Origin: Dermacentor variabilis
Taxonomy: Eukaryota; Arthropoda; Arachnida; Ixodida; Ixodidae
DNA: 64,000 bases
Assembly (NCBI RefSeq): GCF_050947875.1
Contig: NC_134573.1
Coordinates: 48,866,115 to 48,930,114, forward strand
Reading direction: 5' to 3'
The notes under the pieces were generated by a model. It worked only from the letters and a program-made list of their open reading frames with translations, was not told the origin of the DNA and did no database searches. Both the position numbers and the translations under genes were made by a program. How positions within the stretch are numbered: the first letter of the stretch is position 1; each line of letters begins with the position of its first letter. Positions 10,403-22,089 of this stretch are shown here, one piece after another.

Positions 10403-11410
10403 GTTGTTTTCTATTCGTACTATGATTACAAGAATGATAATTGCTTCATTGTAGTGCTGCCGTGCCCAAAAGTGCTTTATTTATCATTCGCTTCTCTGTG
10501 TCTGTTGTTATCTGGTGAAATTGAGACGAATCCAGGTCCTAACACAACAACGCTCATGAAAGTACTGCTTGACCGGCAACAAGCCATAAAAACGGATTGA
10601 GCCGACTTGAGTGAGAGAATAAAACAAGTTGAGAAGACAGTGCATGCTGTCTGGGACCAAGCCAAAGTGATAGCTCAGTTAACTAAGACAAACAAAACCC
10701 TGAACGCGTCTGTAGAAACGCTGTAGGCTTGTGCCATTGAAAGACAGAAGCAGACGAAATAACCTCAAGGTTTTCGGGATTCCGGAGGGCGAAAAAAAAC
10801 AACAGAAGAACAATCTACAAAAGTGCTTACCGACTTATTTGCCAAGCAGCTGAACGTAACTCTGCACACAGTTGAACGAATATACCCGCCGTGGTTGCTC
10901 AGTGGTTATAGTGTTAGGCTGCTGATCAGAAGGTCGCGGGATCGAATCCCGGCCACGGAGGCCGTATTTCAGTGGAGGCGAAAAGACCCGTGTACTTAGA
11001 TTTAGGTGCGGGTTAAAGAACCCCAGGAGGTTGAAATTTCCAGAGTCCTCCACTACGGCGTGCCTCATACTCAGAAAGAGGTTTTAGCACGTAAAACCCC
11101 ATAATTTTTTTTGTTGAACGAACACATAGGATAGGGAAACGGCAGAGCAAACAGCCGCGACCTGTTATTCTAAAGCTTTACGATTCCAGTGAAAAGTCAA
11201 AAGTATACAAAAACTGTAAAAAACTGAAGGGAACAAGGCATATCCATTGCTGATAACTACAGCAAGGAAAGAGTTCGCAAACGCAAGCTTCTTTGGAATT
11301 CTGCGCAGGATGAATGAAAACAAGGATCGCGCGTGCGTCTTGACTATGATAAAATGTTCGTCGATGGTGATATGTACAGTTGGGACGACGAAATACCGTC
11401 GAGTCAAGCT
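10403..11410 (+). pseudogene. L2-like ORF1 with N-terminal 2A-like motif, SINE-interrupted
   Basis: A hydrophobic stretch (LYLSFASLCLLLSG) leads directly into GEIETNPGP at 10514-10540, which fits the 2A consensus D/G-(V/I)-E-x-NPGP. After it comes a polar segment with a stop at about 10598, then a coiled-coil-like region in the same frame (ERIKQVEKTVHAVW), a further stop, and after a frame change the RNA-binding part. A SINE at 10881-11112 splits that part between VER and the following HRIGKRQSK. The end reads SKERVRKRKLLWNSAQDE and DGDMYSWDDE, the C-terminus usual for CR1/L2 ORF1. Cotranslational 2A release would separate any upstream peptide from ORF1. This copy has at least two stops and a frameshift. 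Confidence 0.75.
10871..11122 (+). mobile_element. Full-length Ruka-like SINE with 10-bp TSD
   Basis: GTTGAACGAA occurs at 10871-10880 and 11113-11122. The 232-bp body begins with a tRNA-like head: A box around TGGTTGCTCAGTGG and B box GGATCGAATCC. It then follows the family body and ends in a T-rich tail. Removing it together with one duplication copy restores the ORF1 reading across the site (VER then THRIGK), direct evidence of insertion into the LINE. Confidence 0.93.
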
Positions 11411-11471
11411 CAGGCGTTATAAGAGTACTCTATCAGTTGTAAGCGAGGAGTGACCGAAGCAGGGAGGGCAT

Positions 11472-14227
11472 CATGAATTTCATCTAGTTAACTTTAATGC
11501 TAAAAGCATCGTGAGTAAAACTGCAGGCTTAGAGTACAATTTAGGGAATTATGATCCGGTCGTTGTTACGATCACAGAGACATGGTTGCGTTCAGAGATT
11601 CAAGATAATGAGATAATACCTCCCGGATACAATGTAGTACGTCGGGATCGACAGTGTCGAGGAGGCGCCGTTGCAATAATAATGAAAGAAATTATTGAAT
11701 TCAAAACACTAAATGGTATCCCAGGACACGAAAGTCTTTGGTGTGAAATGAATATTGGAACGTCACGAGTCCTTCTCGGTACAATTTACCGACCCCCAAA
11801 CTCGCCTCTTTCATTCTTAGAGTCGATACAGAGTTACTTAGAAGCAAACAAAAAGCGCCACTGCCGACTACTCCTAACCGCTGACTTCAATTTACCTGCA
11901 ATTAACTGGGACACATTCGCAAGAGAATTGCGGGAACAGGCACACTGCGATTTGCTTCTTGACATTGCATTCACTGATGACCTTTCCCAAATTGTTCGTC
12001 AAAGTACGCGAAATTCAGGGGAAAGTCCATCCATCCTGGATCTGGTATTCCTTGACGGGCGCTTTGACCAGTTTGAAGTGTCGGTGTAGGAGGGTATCTC
12101 AGACCACGAAGTTGTCTTCGTTCAGATAGCACATAACGAGACAAAGTCAAAATATAAAGAGGCAGTTACATAAGTTCCAAATTTTTTGGAAGCTGGTGAC
12201 ACAAGTATCATTGACTGCTTGTCATTTGCACTGGACAATTTTGATTCTCAAAGTGATATCAATACCATGTGGCAATCGTTCAAGCATATTATTTTCTATT
12301 GTATTAGCAAATTTGTGCCGGTTCGTAAAAGAAAGAAAACTAAACGGAACCCTTGGATCAACAGGGAAATCATCCAACTAAAATGTCGAATAAGCCGCCA
12401 GAGACGGGAAGTAACCAAAGACCACGCAAAAATAACTGAGTTGTCTGTACAACTGCGTTCTATGATTACTGAAGCCAAAAGTAAATATTACAAAGAAACA
12501 TTGACAGATTTCATGAGGTCGTCTCCCGATAAAGTTTGGCGTCGCATGTCGAAAAAGGAGAACGAGTCGCATAGCATTGTAGTTGATAGCGCTGTAGTTA
12601 CTGATCCTGCAGTCATTGCGTCTTCTTAGAAGGAGTTTTTCCAGTCTTTGTTTTCTGCTCCATCACAATGCAGAACTGAATCCATACTCTCCCCATCGCT
12701 TCGCTCGGAAGAGATGCCAGACGCTGTAGTCTCGTATGAGGGAATTGTAGTTCTTCTACTAAACATTGACGTCAAAAATCGGCAGGTCCCGATGACATAC
12801 CCAACGCATTTCTGCGCAGGTATGCGGAATGAGTTGCGCATTACTTAAAAATTATGTTTGACGCGTCCCTTGCGGAAGGCCGAGTCCCTGATGACTGGCT
12901 TACGGCAAAGGTTATAACTGTGCACAAATCTGGAGATGGACAGATAATTCAAAATTATCGACCAATATCGCTTACCTGCGTTTGCTGGAAGCTCCTAGAA
13001 CATGTTGTAGCCAAGTCAATTTACACGTACATCGAAAATTCGAACTCATTATTTCCCAACCAGCACGGATTTCGACAGCGCCTTTCCACAACAACACAGC
13101 TTCTTGGAACAATCCATGACTTTGCCAGCGCATCAAACAATAAGAAACACATAGACGCCATCTGTCTTGATCAGTCGAAAGCATTCGACAGAGTGGTACA
13201 TGCAGAATTGATTGTGAAACTGAATAATGTGGGAATAAACGCGAAAATAGTGAAATGGATAACCGCGTGCCTCCGGGGCAGAACCCAATACGTAGAAGTG
13301 GAACAGATTAAATGAAAGCCGTTGAACGTAACGTCTGGTGTCCCAGAAGGGTCTGTTTTAGGTCCTGTACTATTTTTAGTATATATTAATGACATTCCCT
13401 CTGAAATTGACGAAGGTGTCACGGTGCGACTTTTCATCGATGATTGCTTACTATACAAAGGAATTAATAGCACAGAAGATCAGAAATTACTCAGTGAGGC
13501 TCTTAGGGCTATAGAAAAATGGTGTGACAAATGGAAAATGAAAATAAATGAGAGTAAAACTGTTGTATTGCGCATAACAAATAAAATAAATCATATGTTT
13601 AATTTTAATTACATAGTGAATTCTTCGGTTCTTTCCACGGAAGGCGTGCTGAAATACTTAGGCATACATATATCCGCGAGTTTAAGCTGGTCGAACCATG
13701 TCACAAAAATATGCCAAACTGCGGAAAAGAAGCTTTCGTTGTTGCGACAGAAATTGCAGTTAGCCTTACAGTCAGTAAAACTAACAGCTTATTTAACGTA
13801 CGTTCGACCCACGTTAGAATATGCCAGCATAATCTGGCAACCTTATCAGTCAGGGTTAATTCAGAGACTGGAAAGAGTTCAACGTCGACCAGCAAGATTT
13901 ATTCTATCGCGTTATTCTCGCACAGATACAGTCTCCGAAATGCTCGGTTTGCTGAACTTGCCTACGCTCGCTGAACGCAGGCGCATAGCTTGGTTAAAGT
14001 TCTTTTTTCTTCTCACTAAAAACACAGTCAACATCAATAGCGAACAGTATTTGATAGAACGACAAGGTAGAACACTACGGAAAAGCAAATATAATACTTT
14101 TCAAATACCTCAGATGCACATTAACGCTTACGCATGTTCCTTCTTCCCAAGAACCATTAAAGAATGGAATGAATTACCGGTGTTAACGCGAGAAAGCATC
14201 GGTGCGGAAGAATTTGAGAAAAACTAA
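11472..14227 (+). pseudogene. L2-like ORF2: AP endonuclease plus reverse transcriptase
   Basis: Endonuclease (11511-12150): VNFNAKSIVSK, ITETWL, GTIYRPPNS, LTADFNLP (normally GDFN) and the SDHE motif just after a stop at about 12089. A basic linker spans 12186-12630. RT (12854-14227) reads NYRPISLT, QHGFRQRLSTTTQ, CLDQSKAFDRV (motif A), GVPEGSVLGPVLFLVYIND (motif B) and LFIDDCLLY, where FADD has become FIDD (motif C). A C-terminal domain ending in EWNELP follows. No RNase H, as in CR1/L2. Stops occur near 12089, 12170, 12627, 12847 and 13314, plus a frame problem around 12750. It cannot make a full enzyme. Confidence 0.85.
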
Positions 14228-14545
14228 AGCAACATTGAAAGATGCACGCACGTATACGTGTTTTTTTTAGGGGGATGAGTGTATGACCTTGTTTATTAAC
14301 GCTGCATTTATAGTCGTATTGATCGGAGTATAATACTTCGCTTATGTATCGCCTTTATTTGCTTATGTTGACCTATTAACACACTATTGATGTACTGCCT
14401 TCACGTAGTGTACTAATTGCCGAAATACTGCTATTGACTTGTTTTTTGTGCTATATGTAATATTGTAATACCATGTATTGTACTAATTGTTGAAGTGCTG
14501 CTTTGACCAGGCGTCTAACGGCCGACAGGGCAACAATATCAGTAA

Positions 14546-15702
14546 ATAAAAAAACAGTGAACAGACATTGGCGATACAGGGCCAGGAAATACCTGGTGTA
14601 ACAGAATATAAATACCTTAATATATGGGCAAACGAAGGCAATAGATATATGGAAACACAGGAAGAAACAATAACAGTGAAGGGGAAGAGAAATGGCAGCC
14701 ATAATGAAGCACAGGGCGCTATGGGGATACAATAGGTACGAGATGCTCCGAGGTATGTCGAAATGTGCAATGGTTCTAGGACTTACTTTTGGAAATGCGG
14801 ATGTTTGCTTTAAATCAGGGTTGCAATCGGGACTCGATGTGAATGAAAGGTCCGTGGGTCGCCTCGCATTGGGCGCTCACGGGAAGACTACGAATGAAGC
14901 TGTGCTGGACTAGTTTTGAAGTGAGGGAAGCTCGCAGTAAAATTGATTAGGAAGAACGACTGATGAATATGGAAGAAAGGGAATGCGCTGGTAGTGTGTT
15001 GAGGTATTTGTACAGGAAAAAACATTGATTCACAGTGGAGGAAAAGAACTAGGAATCTTACCGGCAAGTATGCGGCCTGTAGAGTGGGCAACACAGCAAA
15101 AAAGAGCCTCAAGCTGAATGTCAGACAGGCTGAAATAATGTCATGGGTGGCGGTAATGGAAAATAAACCTGCCATGAGTAACTACTTAAGAGGAAAATGC
15201 TAAATCAGGAAAGAATCAATTTATTATAACTCAAAGGTGTGTCCATTACTTTTCGAAGCGAGATCAGGATGCCTCAGATCACGCACGTATGTAGCGAGAT
15301 ATAAGAAGGAAGAAGCATGTGCTTGTTGCGGTAAAGCTAGAGAATCTATGGCGGATCTTTTATTAAAATGTGAAGATGTCTACCCAGCGGTCGATTTAGG
15401 CACCACTTGCCTCCTTGAAGCCCCTCGGTTCAGCGAGAGCAGTGGAAAAGGAAACATGTCCGCAATAGGGATTATTAATAGGCGATTAGAGGATTGGTGG
15501 AATAAGAGTACTTAAACTACAACAAACGGAGACGTACAAAAGCACAGTGCGTTATAGGGGATCAGAAAATTTGGCTGTGGGAGTTGATATAGTTTTTTTT
15601 TAGTTTAACCTAGGTAGGTCATTAGTCAGTATAATAGCAAGAGCTTGGTGGCGCAACCCACTGCTCCTTTCAAAAGGGGACGCTCATAACATCCATCCAT
15701 CC
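14546..15702 (+). pseudogene. SGNH LINE ORF2 C-terminal part and 3' UTR
   Basis: Reading restarts with NSEQTLAIQGQEIPGVTEY and continues through several frames (14692-14913, 15105-15200) to 15237-15515, which ends EDWWNKST. That last part holds CACCGKARESMADLLLKC, a Cys-rich C-terminal motif. At least four stops or frame shifts are present. The 3' UTR includes GAGCTTGGTGGCGCAACCCA and a short inverted pair (CCTTT / AAAGG), then the ATCC tail at 15690-15702. A weakly structured 3' end plus short simple repeat is what RTE-type RTs use to prime. Confidence 0.75.
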
Positions 15703-18450
15703 AGTGTGCATTAAACGCCGCTGAGTGTTCCTTTGAGTTACGAGCTCATCGCGTGCAAGCGAGCGCGTTGAGATGCGTGGCACGTTTAGATTTCGCCTTA
15801 CTGAGGCGTAGTTTGAACGCAGATGAGAGCTTGCGCGGGGAAGGAATGCGCGGGTAACAAGTACCTCCGAGAGCAAGGGTGACATGGCGTCGTGGTGGTG
15901 CCTTTTCCACCTCACGCAACACCTGGCTCACTTTCCTTGCAGCAGGTTTCTCTTTCGCCCGATTACCACCTTCGAGGAACGCTCATGCCGTGGCGTCGCA
16001 ATTAATGACAACCCCGTCGAGGCGCACAGGTGACGTGGCGTCGCAGCCAATTTCGATGGGAGCTTAGCTACCGTTTCGCTACGGGAGCCGACAGCCAGGA
16101 GGCTTTCTCGTTCAGTGAGTCATTTGACGCTTTCGCATCAATAAAATTGACAGTGGCTTAGCTCGGCTATGCCAGGATATACATAGCGAAAGCTAAGGCA
16201 TAGCATGGTTAGCCTTGGTTAATCTTGATTGCAATTCCTGGTTAGTCTGGTTGTGTAGCGATGTTGCGGCGTTTAGCCAGTCGTTAGGCGCGCTCTACGT
16301 CTGTTCCCTGGGCGATTCGCTTCCTCTTCATCTCGTTCCGATGTCGATTCGAGGCCTCCTCCTGCTTATCAGAATTGTCGGCATCCATAATGCCGCCTCA
16401 ACTGTGCTTGCGGAGCAAGCGAGCTCTCCTTTTCAATCCTCCGTCATGTTATCAGGCATTCGATGCAGCTGGTGAAATGAGTGGAGGCGTGCGCAACGAC
16501 GAGGAACGTGGTGTCAGGTCATACCAAACCGCGGCAGCGGAAAGGCGCGGCGCTGGGCAGCGGGGGAACACCTGTGGCTCGGTGCTACTAGTGGCGCATG
16601 CGCAGTAGTGACTAGGGAGCGAGAGGGAGAGAAATATCCGCGGCGAAGCGATGGTTGCGACGTCATGTGCCTCCTCGGTGCACCGCCACGGCGAAATGGC
16701 AAGTTCGCGGCAAGTAAAGCTTTTGCTTTAATATCAAAACTTTAGGAGTAGCGGTTGTTGGTGGTGGTTTAACCCGTTTCTCTGCTGCCTGAGTTGACAC
16801 TTGCGAGGCACATTCTTCAGCGAAGTTCGCGGCGCGTTCCTTGTCAAGATTGGCTGCTTTGTCATCACGGCATACTAAAACTTTTGTTAGAGCTCATGGT
16901 CTAAATGATTTTACTGCGGAAACAGCGCTTGTTGAACTTTGCGAATGACTTTTGTTTCATTGAAACTACGTCATTGCCTGAGGTGGCGGCAGAAGGTCGG
17001 CCCACTTCAGGTAAGACGGGTAGCAGTTTGTGTCCTGTGTGCCTTTTCGCCAGGAAACGTATGAACGTGAATGAGAATCCGAAGAGTCGCTTATCGGTGT
17101 GGCTTCAGACAGCTTACGCTAACGTGCTCGGACGTGCCCAATAACTCTGACTATTCGTCACGACATCCTGTACATGGTTAAGTTGTGAGAGGCTACATTT
17201 CGCCCTGTTTCAGTGACGTGCGTGGAAACCTCGCATGTCGTTGTCAAAGGGCCCTGTGAAGTGTTTCACAAAAACTCTTTATTTACTTGTTCGTGCTGTG
17301 TTCTTACTGACCCTTACTAGACTTGTTGCAAAATTCAAGCTTACATCTATTGCTTTTTCTACGAGTTAAGGCAGCCCTTCAAAAAAGAAAATGCTTGCAT
17401 CAGTATGATTAGATGAACAACTCTGTATCATACAATTCGTTGCCCAACTAAATATTTTGTTCGCACCTGGGCCATGCTTTCCGAGTGATCTCTTATTTCA
17501 TGGGTAATTCGCATTTAATTGCCATATATTAGAAAGTCAATTTGTGAACAGTTTCACTGTTTTTACGAGAATCAGTAGCAAAATATTCTGCGGTATGGTA
17601 GTTTGGTTCATACGAGAAAAAATTATACAGTTGTTGGTAATATTTGCAGGATGAGTCCTCCCTCTTAATCGTACGCGGCGGGACAGAATTACACAGCAGA
17701 AAACGCCAAGTATTTAGCAAAGAATGTTTGGCTTCACTATAGTGGCATTTTTTTCATATGGTGCACTTTCGGTGACAAGTTGATATATTCATGTCGATCC
17801 GAAAGCGGGTTGACTACAAAAAGACTTGCGCACAACTTTTTTTTTTACTCTACAATATGAAGTGGTTGCACACTATACAGATTTTTGTGAAAACATATGT
17901 GACAGATGGCACAATTATAGTCCTTGGGCTGTATAAGATGAAGAAGTAAACAGTCCTAGCAATAAAAATCTAAAGACATAATTAAAGAAGTTAGCTACTT
18001 TGCTTACGGCACAGATCGCGACGGTTATTCATGAAAGGGTATGTATTCACCTCAAACAAATTCTCAGGACAACACCAGTTTCAAGATACTGATTCCTAAA
18101 ATGTGCGCGGAACTACTTTGGCATTCCAGTTACTTTCGCGGTTTGATGGATTAAAGAATGTTTTGTCAAAAACGTAAGTGAAACGGTGCATTTTCACAAG
18201 AGATTTTGCTGCGCATATAATAAAACCTGTGGCATCCTGAGAAATCCTTCCTAGTGGAGGTATCCTACACTCACAGGTAGCACTTCGTAAATTCCAATAT
18301 AGGTAGCTAGACAAAATCTAATGAGTAGATTTTTCTTGGTAATCTTATGTGCATTTCCTTTTGTGCGCAAATATTTCACTTTTGGGGCGTCCAGTTGAAG
18401 AAATAAAAATGTGCTATGAGGCACGGATAACTTTTGGAAATTCTGCATAA
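15703..18450. other. No gene recognised
   Basis: 15703-16110 and 16480-16720 are GC-rich with recurring TGACRTGGCGTCG words at about 15880 and 16030, which suggests decayed dispersed repeats I cannot name. 16720-18450 is AT-rich, with only short ORFs (for example 16905-17144) lacking motifs. I see no splice-supported exon. Confidence 0.4.
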
Positions 18451-18960
18451 TCTGATAGTCTAGAGGAGGAGGAGGAGGACAAATTCATTTGCTCGAACTG
18501 GTTAGAAATAAGCGGTGGCGGATGTGGTCGGCCGTCTTCACGGTATTCTTCCCCATCTGCGCAGGGTCGATGCCCCTATTCCCGGGCACCACTTAGGACG
18601 GCTACTCGGCGAGCGTGCCTTACAAGCCCATGCTGGATAGTCGGGTCGCTGATGGAGAGCACCCTCTCCCACTGCTCCGCACTCAGGTCTTTTATTTGAA
18701 GGAATTGTTGACCGTGAACGCATCCCCATGTAACGTGGCATAAGCTGGGCTTGGCACCTCATCAGGGGCAAATGCCTCTATACTGGGTGGGAAAAATCTT
18801 CGATAGCGTGTTTAGATTTGGGTATGTTCCTGTTTGCAGCCTCCTCCAAGAGGTTGCTTCATGCTGATTTAGTATGTTTTTGCGTGGAGGGTATTTGATT
18901 CGAGCCTTTCTTTAGTAATTCAGAGCGTCACAGTAGTTTGGGTCGACTGGTATGGGTTCC

Positions 18961-20208
18961 TCAGGATCGGTGCTTGTGGCCGCTCGGTTTGTGTGCTCTT
19001 GAGTAGTGCGCCCTTAGGTGCCCTTCTATTCCAGAGTGTCCCGGTACCCAGAAAATTGCATGCCTGACTTTGTTGTTAGCCCTGCAGGAGCTGAGGACGT
19101 GAAGCGCTCTGCGTCCTATTCTGCCGTTCATGTAATTCCGACACGTAGCTTGCCAGTCTGTGAGTATTCTTGAAGCCCTTTCGCATCGGTGGCCCTCCAC
19201 TGTCGCTACAGCTACGGCTATTTCCTCAGGTTCCGTTACCGAGCAATCCTTCATTGACGCACTGCTGATCTCGTTGTATTCCGTGCTTATTACTATCGTA
19301 GCTGTCTTTACTATGTTTGTTCTCTTTGCTTGGCGTATACTGTAGCATCTGTGCATATGGTTGTGTTTTTTTGGCCAGGTACTTTTCGACGTATTTCGCC
19401 CTTGCGTCTCTTCGCGCCGTGTGGAAGTTTGGGACCATGTTTTTTTGGGTAGGGGGCTAACAGTGTATGTCTTCCGATATTCATCAGGAATCCCCTCCGT
19501 TTTTTTGGTTTCTTTGATTCATTCCACGAAGCCTATCCTTATTAGCAGTTCTCTTCCCGTTTTGGTTGCCTGGAGTCTCACGAACTGTACGATACTTTGG
19601 GCTTCTTTTAGTTCATCGAAGGTGTTGCTTAAACCAAGTGCCATTAGTTTTTCTGTCGATGTGTTGTTCGGCAGGTGAAGCGCTGTTTTGTACGCTTTGC
19701 GCAACATGAAGTCTGCTTTTTCCATTTCCTGTTTGGTGCAGTTGAAGTACGGGAGTGAGTATGCGACCCTGCTGACCACCAGGTTCACAGCCAGCTTAAG
19801 TTTGTCTCCTTCTTTCATCCCATATCTCTTTTGTGACACTCGCGTGATCATGCGTGCTATTTGGGTTGTTGACTGCTTGAGTGTTTTCAGCGTGTGGGTG
19901 CAGCGCTGGTTGGATTTCACCCACATTCCGAGGATCCTGATATGTTGGCTTTCCGGTATCGGATGCTCCTTTGGCCGCATGTTAAGGGTTTCTTTACTTT
20001 TCTTGTCGCGTGTAATTCTCAGGAGCTCGGATTTCTCCGTTGAGCACTCAAGGCCTCTTTCGCTGACGTATTCTTCCACGCAAGTGGCTGTTTCTTGCAG
20101 ATAGCTTTCTTTTTGGCGCAGCGAGCCTTTAGTGGCCCAGATGGTGATGTCATCTGCATACATGACGTGTTGTGTGTTTTCGATTTTGCTCATTTTATGT
20201 ACTAGGCC
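18961..20208 (-). pseudogene. Split LINE ORF2, 3' half: RT motif C, thumb, RNase H
   Basis: 20208-19519 starts in frame with GLVHKMSKIENTQHVMYADD (catalytic YADD), then the LGMWVKSNQRC region and the RT thumb. After a gap near 19450, 19356-18961 shows RNase H: TEPEEIAVAVATVEGH (Glu motif), ILTDWQATCRNYMNGR (Asp motif, with Ser replaced by Trp) and WVPGHSGIEGHLRAH, where the normal N-x-x-A-D motif is damaged. The first RNase H Asp motif is not clear. Frame breaks occur at about 19500 and 19370. Confidence 0.8.
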
Positions 20209-20730
20209 TCCCCGCAGGGGCGTCTGCATCAGCAGGCGTTTGGTGCGTTGTGACACCACGGACCGGAGCACATGAGGGTTGGATCCTCCCGCGTGTAGCC
20301 GTGCGCGGCTTAGCCGTGTCCGGGGAAAGGGGGATCCTGGAGGTTGAGCCGATGCCGGGTGCTCGGACCTTTAAGGCCCCCGGGCGGAGGCAACACACCT
20401 CTTTGGCCTCTGCTTCACGTAGAGGGCACCCCCGGACTGACCCACCCGGGGGAAATCGGTAGTTGCCTTTTCCTGTCTCTCTCTTCCTCCAGCCTTCGTC
20501 TTTCTCTCACTTTTCATCTTTCCTGTCTTCTACTTTTTTCCGCTTACTTCCAAATTTTCCAGGCAGCAAGGGTTAACCTTGTGTGAATAGCCAACCTAGG
20601 TTACTTCATATTTGGTTATAGTGGTAACGTACAGCTGGCGTTTGCAGGCCGTGTTTCGCGTGTACTGCAGCGTCCCCTTGTAGGACTCCACGGTGGGTGG
20701 CTGGCGTTACTGCCGAAATTACAATCTCCT
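20209..20730 (+). promoter_or_regulatory. LINE-A 5' UTR, probable internal promoter region
   Basis: Begins with a small hairpin (CCCCGCAGGGG, 20210-20220). It is GC-rich to about 20460, with two near-repeats of GGATCC-containing sequence at 20281 and 20331. A strong pyrimidine tract follows (about 20463-20560), ending in TTCCAG. Non-LTR elements carry internal promoters here; no specific factor site is claimed. Confidence 0.5.
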
Positions 20731-22026
20731 ATGGCTACTTCCTTTCCCCCACTACCTGATCGCTCCCTGAAGAGGGGGCGCACCGATGATGTTTTAGAAT
20801 TTTTCGCTCGTCAAAAAGAAACTTTTCCTCGCTTCCACGTTGTCCACTCCGAAACACCAAACAAACCAGTACGAACAATATCACCATTACTCGTGTCCAA
20901 GTCTCTGACCCAAGTTCTCGGTACAGGTTACAAAGCATCCAGAATGACAAGCGGTGATCTCCTTTTGGAGCTCCGCAACCTGAAGCAATATGAAAACCTA
21001 CCCAATCGAGTTTCATTTGGTGACGCCAAAGTGACAGTAACTCCGCATCGTACTATGAACACCACCCGTGGCGTAGTCTCCGATGATGATCTCTTAAAGT
21101 TGACTGAGGCTGAGCTCTTGGAGGGCTTCAGCGAGCAGAACGTCATCAACGTTAAACGAATTAAGATGAGGCGTGACAAAAAAGAAATACAGACGAAACA
21201 CCTGATACTTACTTTTGGAACAAGCATCCTACCCGAGTCAATCGAGGCCGGGTATATCAAGCTCCGTGTTCGGCCATACATCCCTAATCCCCTGCGTTGC
21301 TTCAAATGCCAGCGTTTCGGTCACAGTTCACAGAGCTGCCGAGGCCGCCAAACCTGCGCGAGATGCAGTGCTCACGAGCACACTTCTGATTCTTGTGAAA
21401 ACTTTCTCCACTGCGTAAACTGTGAAGGCGAGCACGCCGCGTACTCACGGTCGTGCCCATCCTGGAAAAAAGAAAAGGAAATTGTTACAATTAAAGTCAA
21501 GGAAAACGTAAGTTTCAAAGAGGCACGTAGGCGGGTATCTTTCCTGCCAAAGCACACCTTTGCCGATGTGGCGCGTCAGGGGGCAGCGCAACAACGGTCT
21601 CCGGCGGCTGTCCGACCCACAAGCCGTGAGTCCGTAGCTATGCCATCTGCCCCCGCGGCGGTTGCAGCTAGCGCTGCTCCGTCAACCCAGAATGAGGGAT
21701 CATCGACCCCGAAGGTTGGCGCAGCCGGGGCTGCCCCGGCCTCCCCGGCCCCTTCCAGCGCTGGCCACAGCCGGCGCAGCCAAATCAGTCAGGGAGCCCC
21801 ATCGACCTCCGGGCTGGTGGGCGCAGGGGTCTTGCCCTCCAAGGCGGGACTCTCTCTGGTAACCTCTCGCTCGCAAGAGCACGTGTCCGGAGCCTCACTA
21901 GAGGCAATGGGCACTACACCTGTCCTGAAGGCGCACCAAACGCCTAAGGAGCAGCGAGGCTCCCTCGAACGCTCCAGAAATGGCAAAACCCCGATTACAG
22001 GGCCTCGAAAGGGCTCTGTAATTTAA
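20731..22026 (+). CDS. LINE-A ORF1, gag-like protein with three CCHC knuckles
   Basis: An intact 431-codon frame starting at an ATG 3' of the pyrimidine-rich leader. Residues 1-185 contain a probable RNA-recognition-like region (SPLLVSKSLTQVLG, LLELRNLKQYENL). Three zinc knuckles begin at residue 190: CFKCQRFGHSSQSC, CARCSAHEHTSDSC and CVNCEGEHAAYSRSC. The last third is Ala/Pro/Ser-rich and probably disordered. It should coat element RNA and escort it to the nucleus. It ends 63 bases before ORF2. An intact ORF1 beside a nearly intact ORF2 suggests fairly recent insertion. Confidence 0.92.
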   Translation: MATSFPPLPDRSLKRGRTDDVLEFFARQKETFPRFHVVHSETPNKPVRTISPLLVSKSLTQVLGTGYKASRMTSGDLLLELRNLKQYENLPNRVSFGDAKVTVTPHRTMNTTRGVVSDDDLLKLTEAELLEGFSEQNVINVKRIKMRRDKKEIQTKHLILTFGTSILPESIEAGYIKLRVRPYIPNPLRCFKCQRFGHSSQSCRGRQTCARCSAHEHTSDSCENFLHCVNCEGEHAAYSRSCPSWKKEKEIVTIKVKENVSFKEARRRVSFLPKHTFADVARQGAAQQRSPAAVRPTSRESVAMPSAPAAVAASAAPSTQNEGSSTPKVGAAGAAPASPAPSSAGHSRRSQISQGAPSTSGLVGAGVLPSKAGLSLVTSRSQEHVSGASLEAMGTTPVLKAHQTPKEQRGSLERSRNGKTPITGPRKGSVI

Positions 22027-22089
22027 TCTCTGAAATCTCCACAATCACTACTTCTGTTTCTGTACACACAGCACCTATTTACTATCAAC

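Larger units (their letters stand above)
9596..14545 (+). mobile_element. L2/CR1-like LINE copy 1, near full length
   Basis: Starts with 249-bp tandem units, then a 2A-like motif and ORF1, then ORF2 with endonuclease and RT but no RNase H. It ends in an A-rich tail (AGTAAATAAAAAAA) near 14545. It split the host LINE between the VFNEE and NSEQTLAIQG codons. A SINE later inserted into its ORF1. Its many stops show age. I could not define the target duplication. Confidence 0.85.
6196..15702 (+). mobile_element. RTE-like LINE with SGNH-type ORF1, broken by nested insertions
   Basis: One old plus-strand element can be traced through four blocks: ORF1 coiled-coil part (6236-6790), ORF1 SGNH part (8430-9051), RT motifs B-C (9290-9595) and the ORF2 C-terminal part (14546-15515). 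It ends in a 3' UTR closing with CATCCATCCATCC at 15690-15702. The gaps are filled by an antisense I-type fragment and an L2-like LINE. Frame and order agree across each gap, so this is nesting, not chance adjacency. A deletion also removed the endonuclease and RT N-terminus. The clade is unassigned; RT motifs (RQGCPLSPLLFM) resemble RTE-type enzymes. Confidence 0.8.

Noticed and set aside
10885..10960. Functional tRNA gene
   Set aside because: The A and B boxes belong to a SINE head: the family body continues downstream and a target duplication flanks the whole unit.
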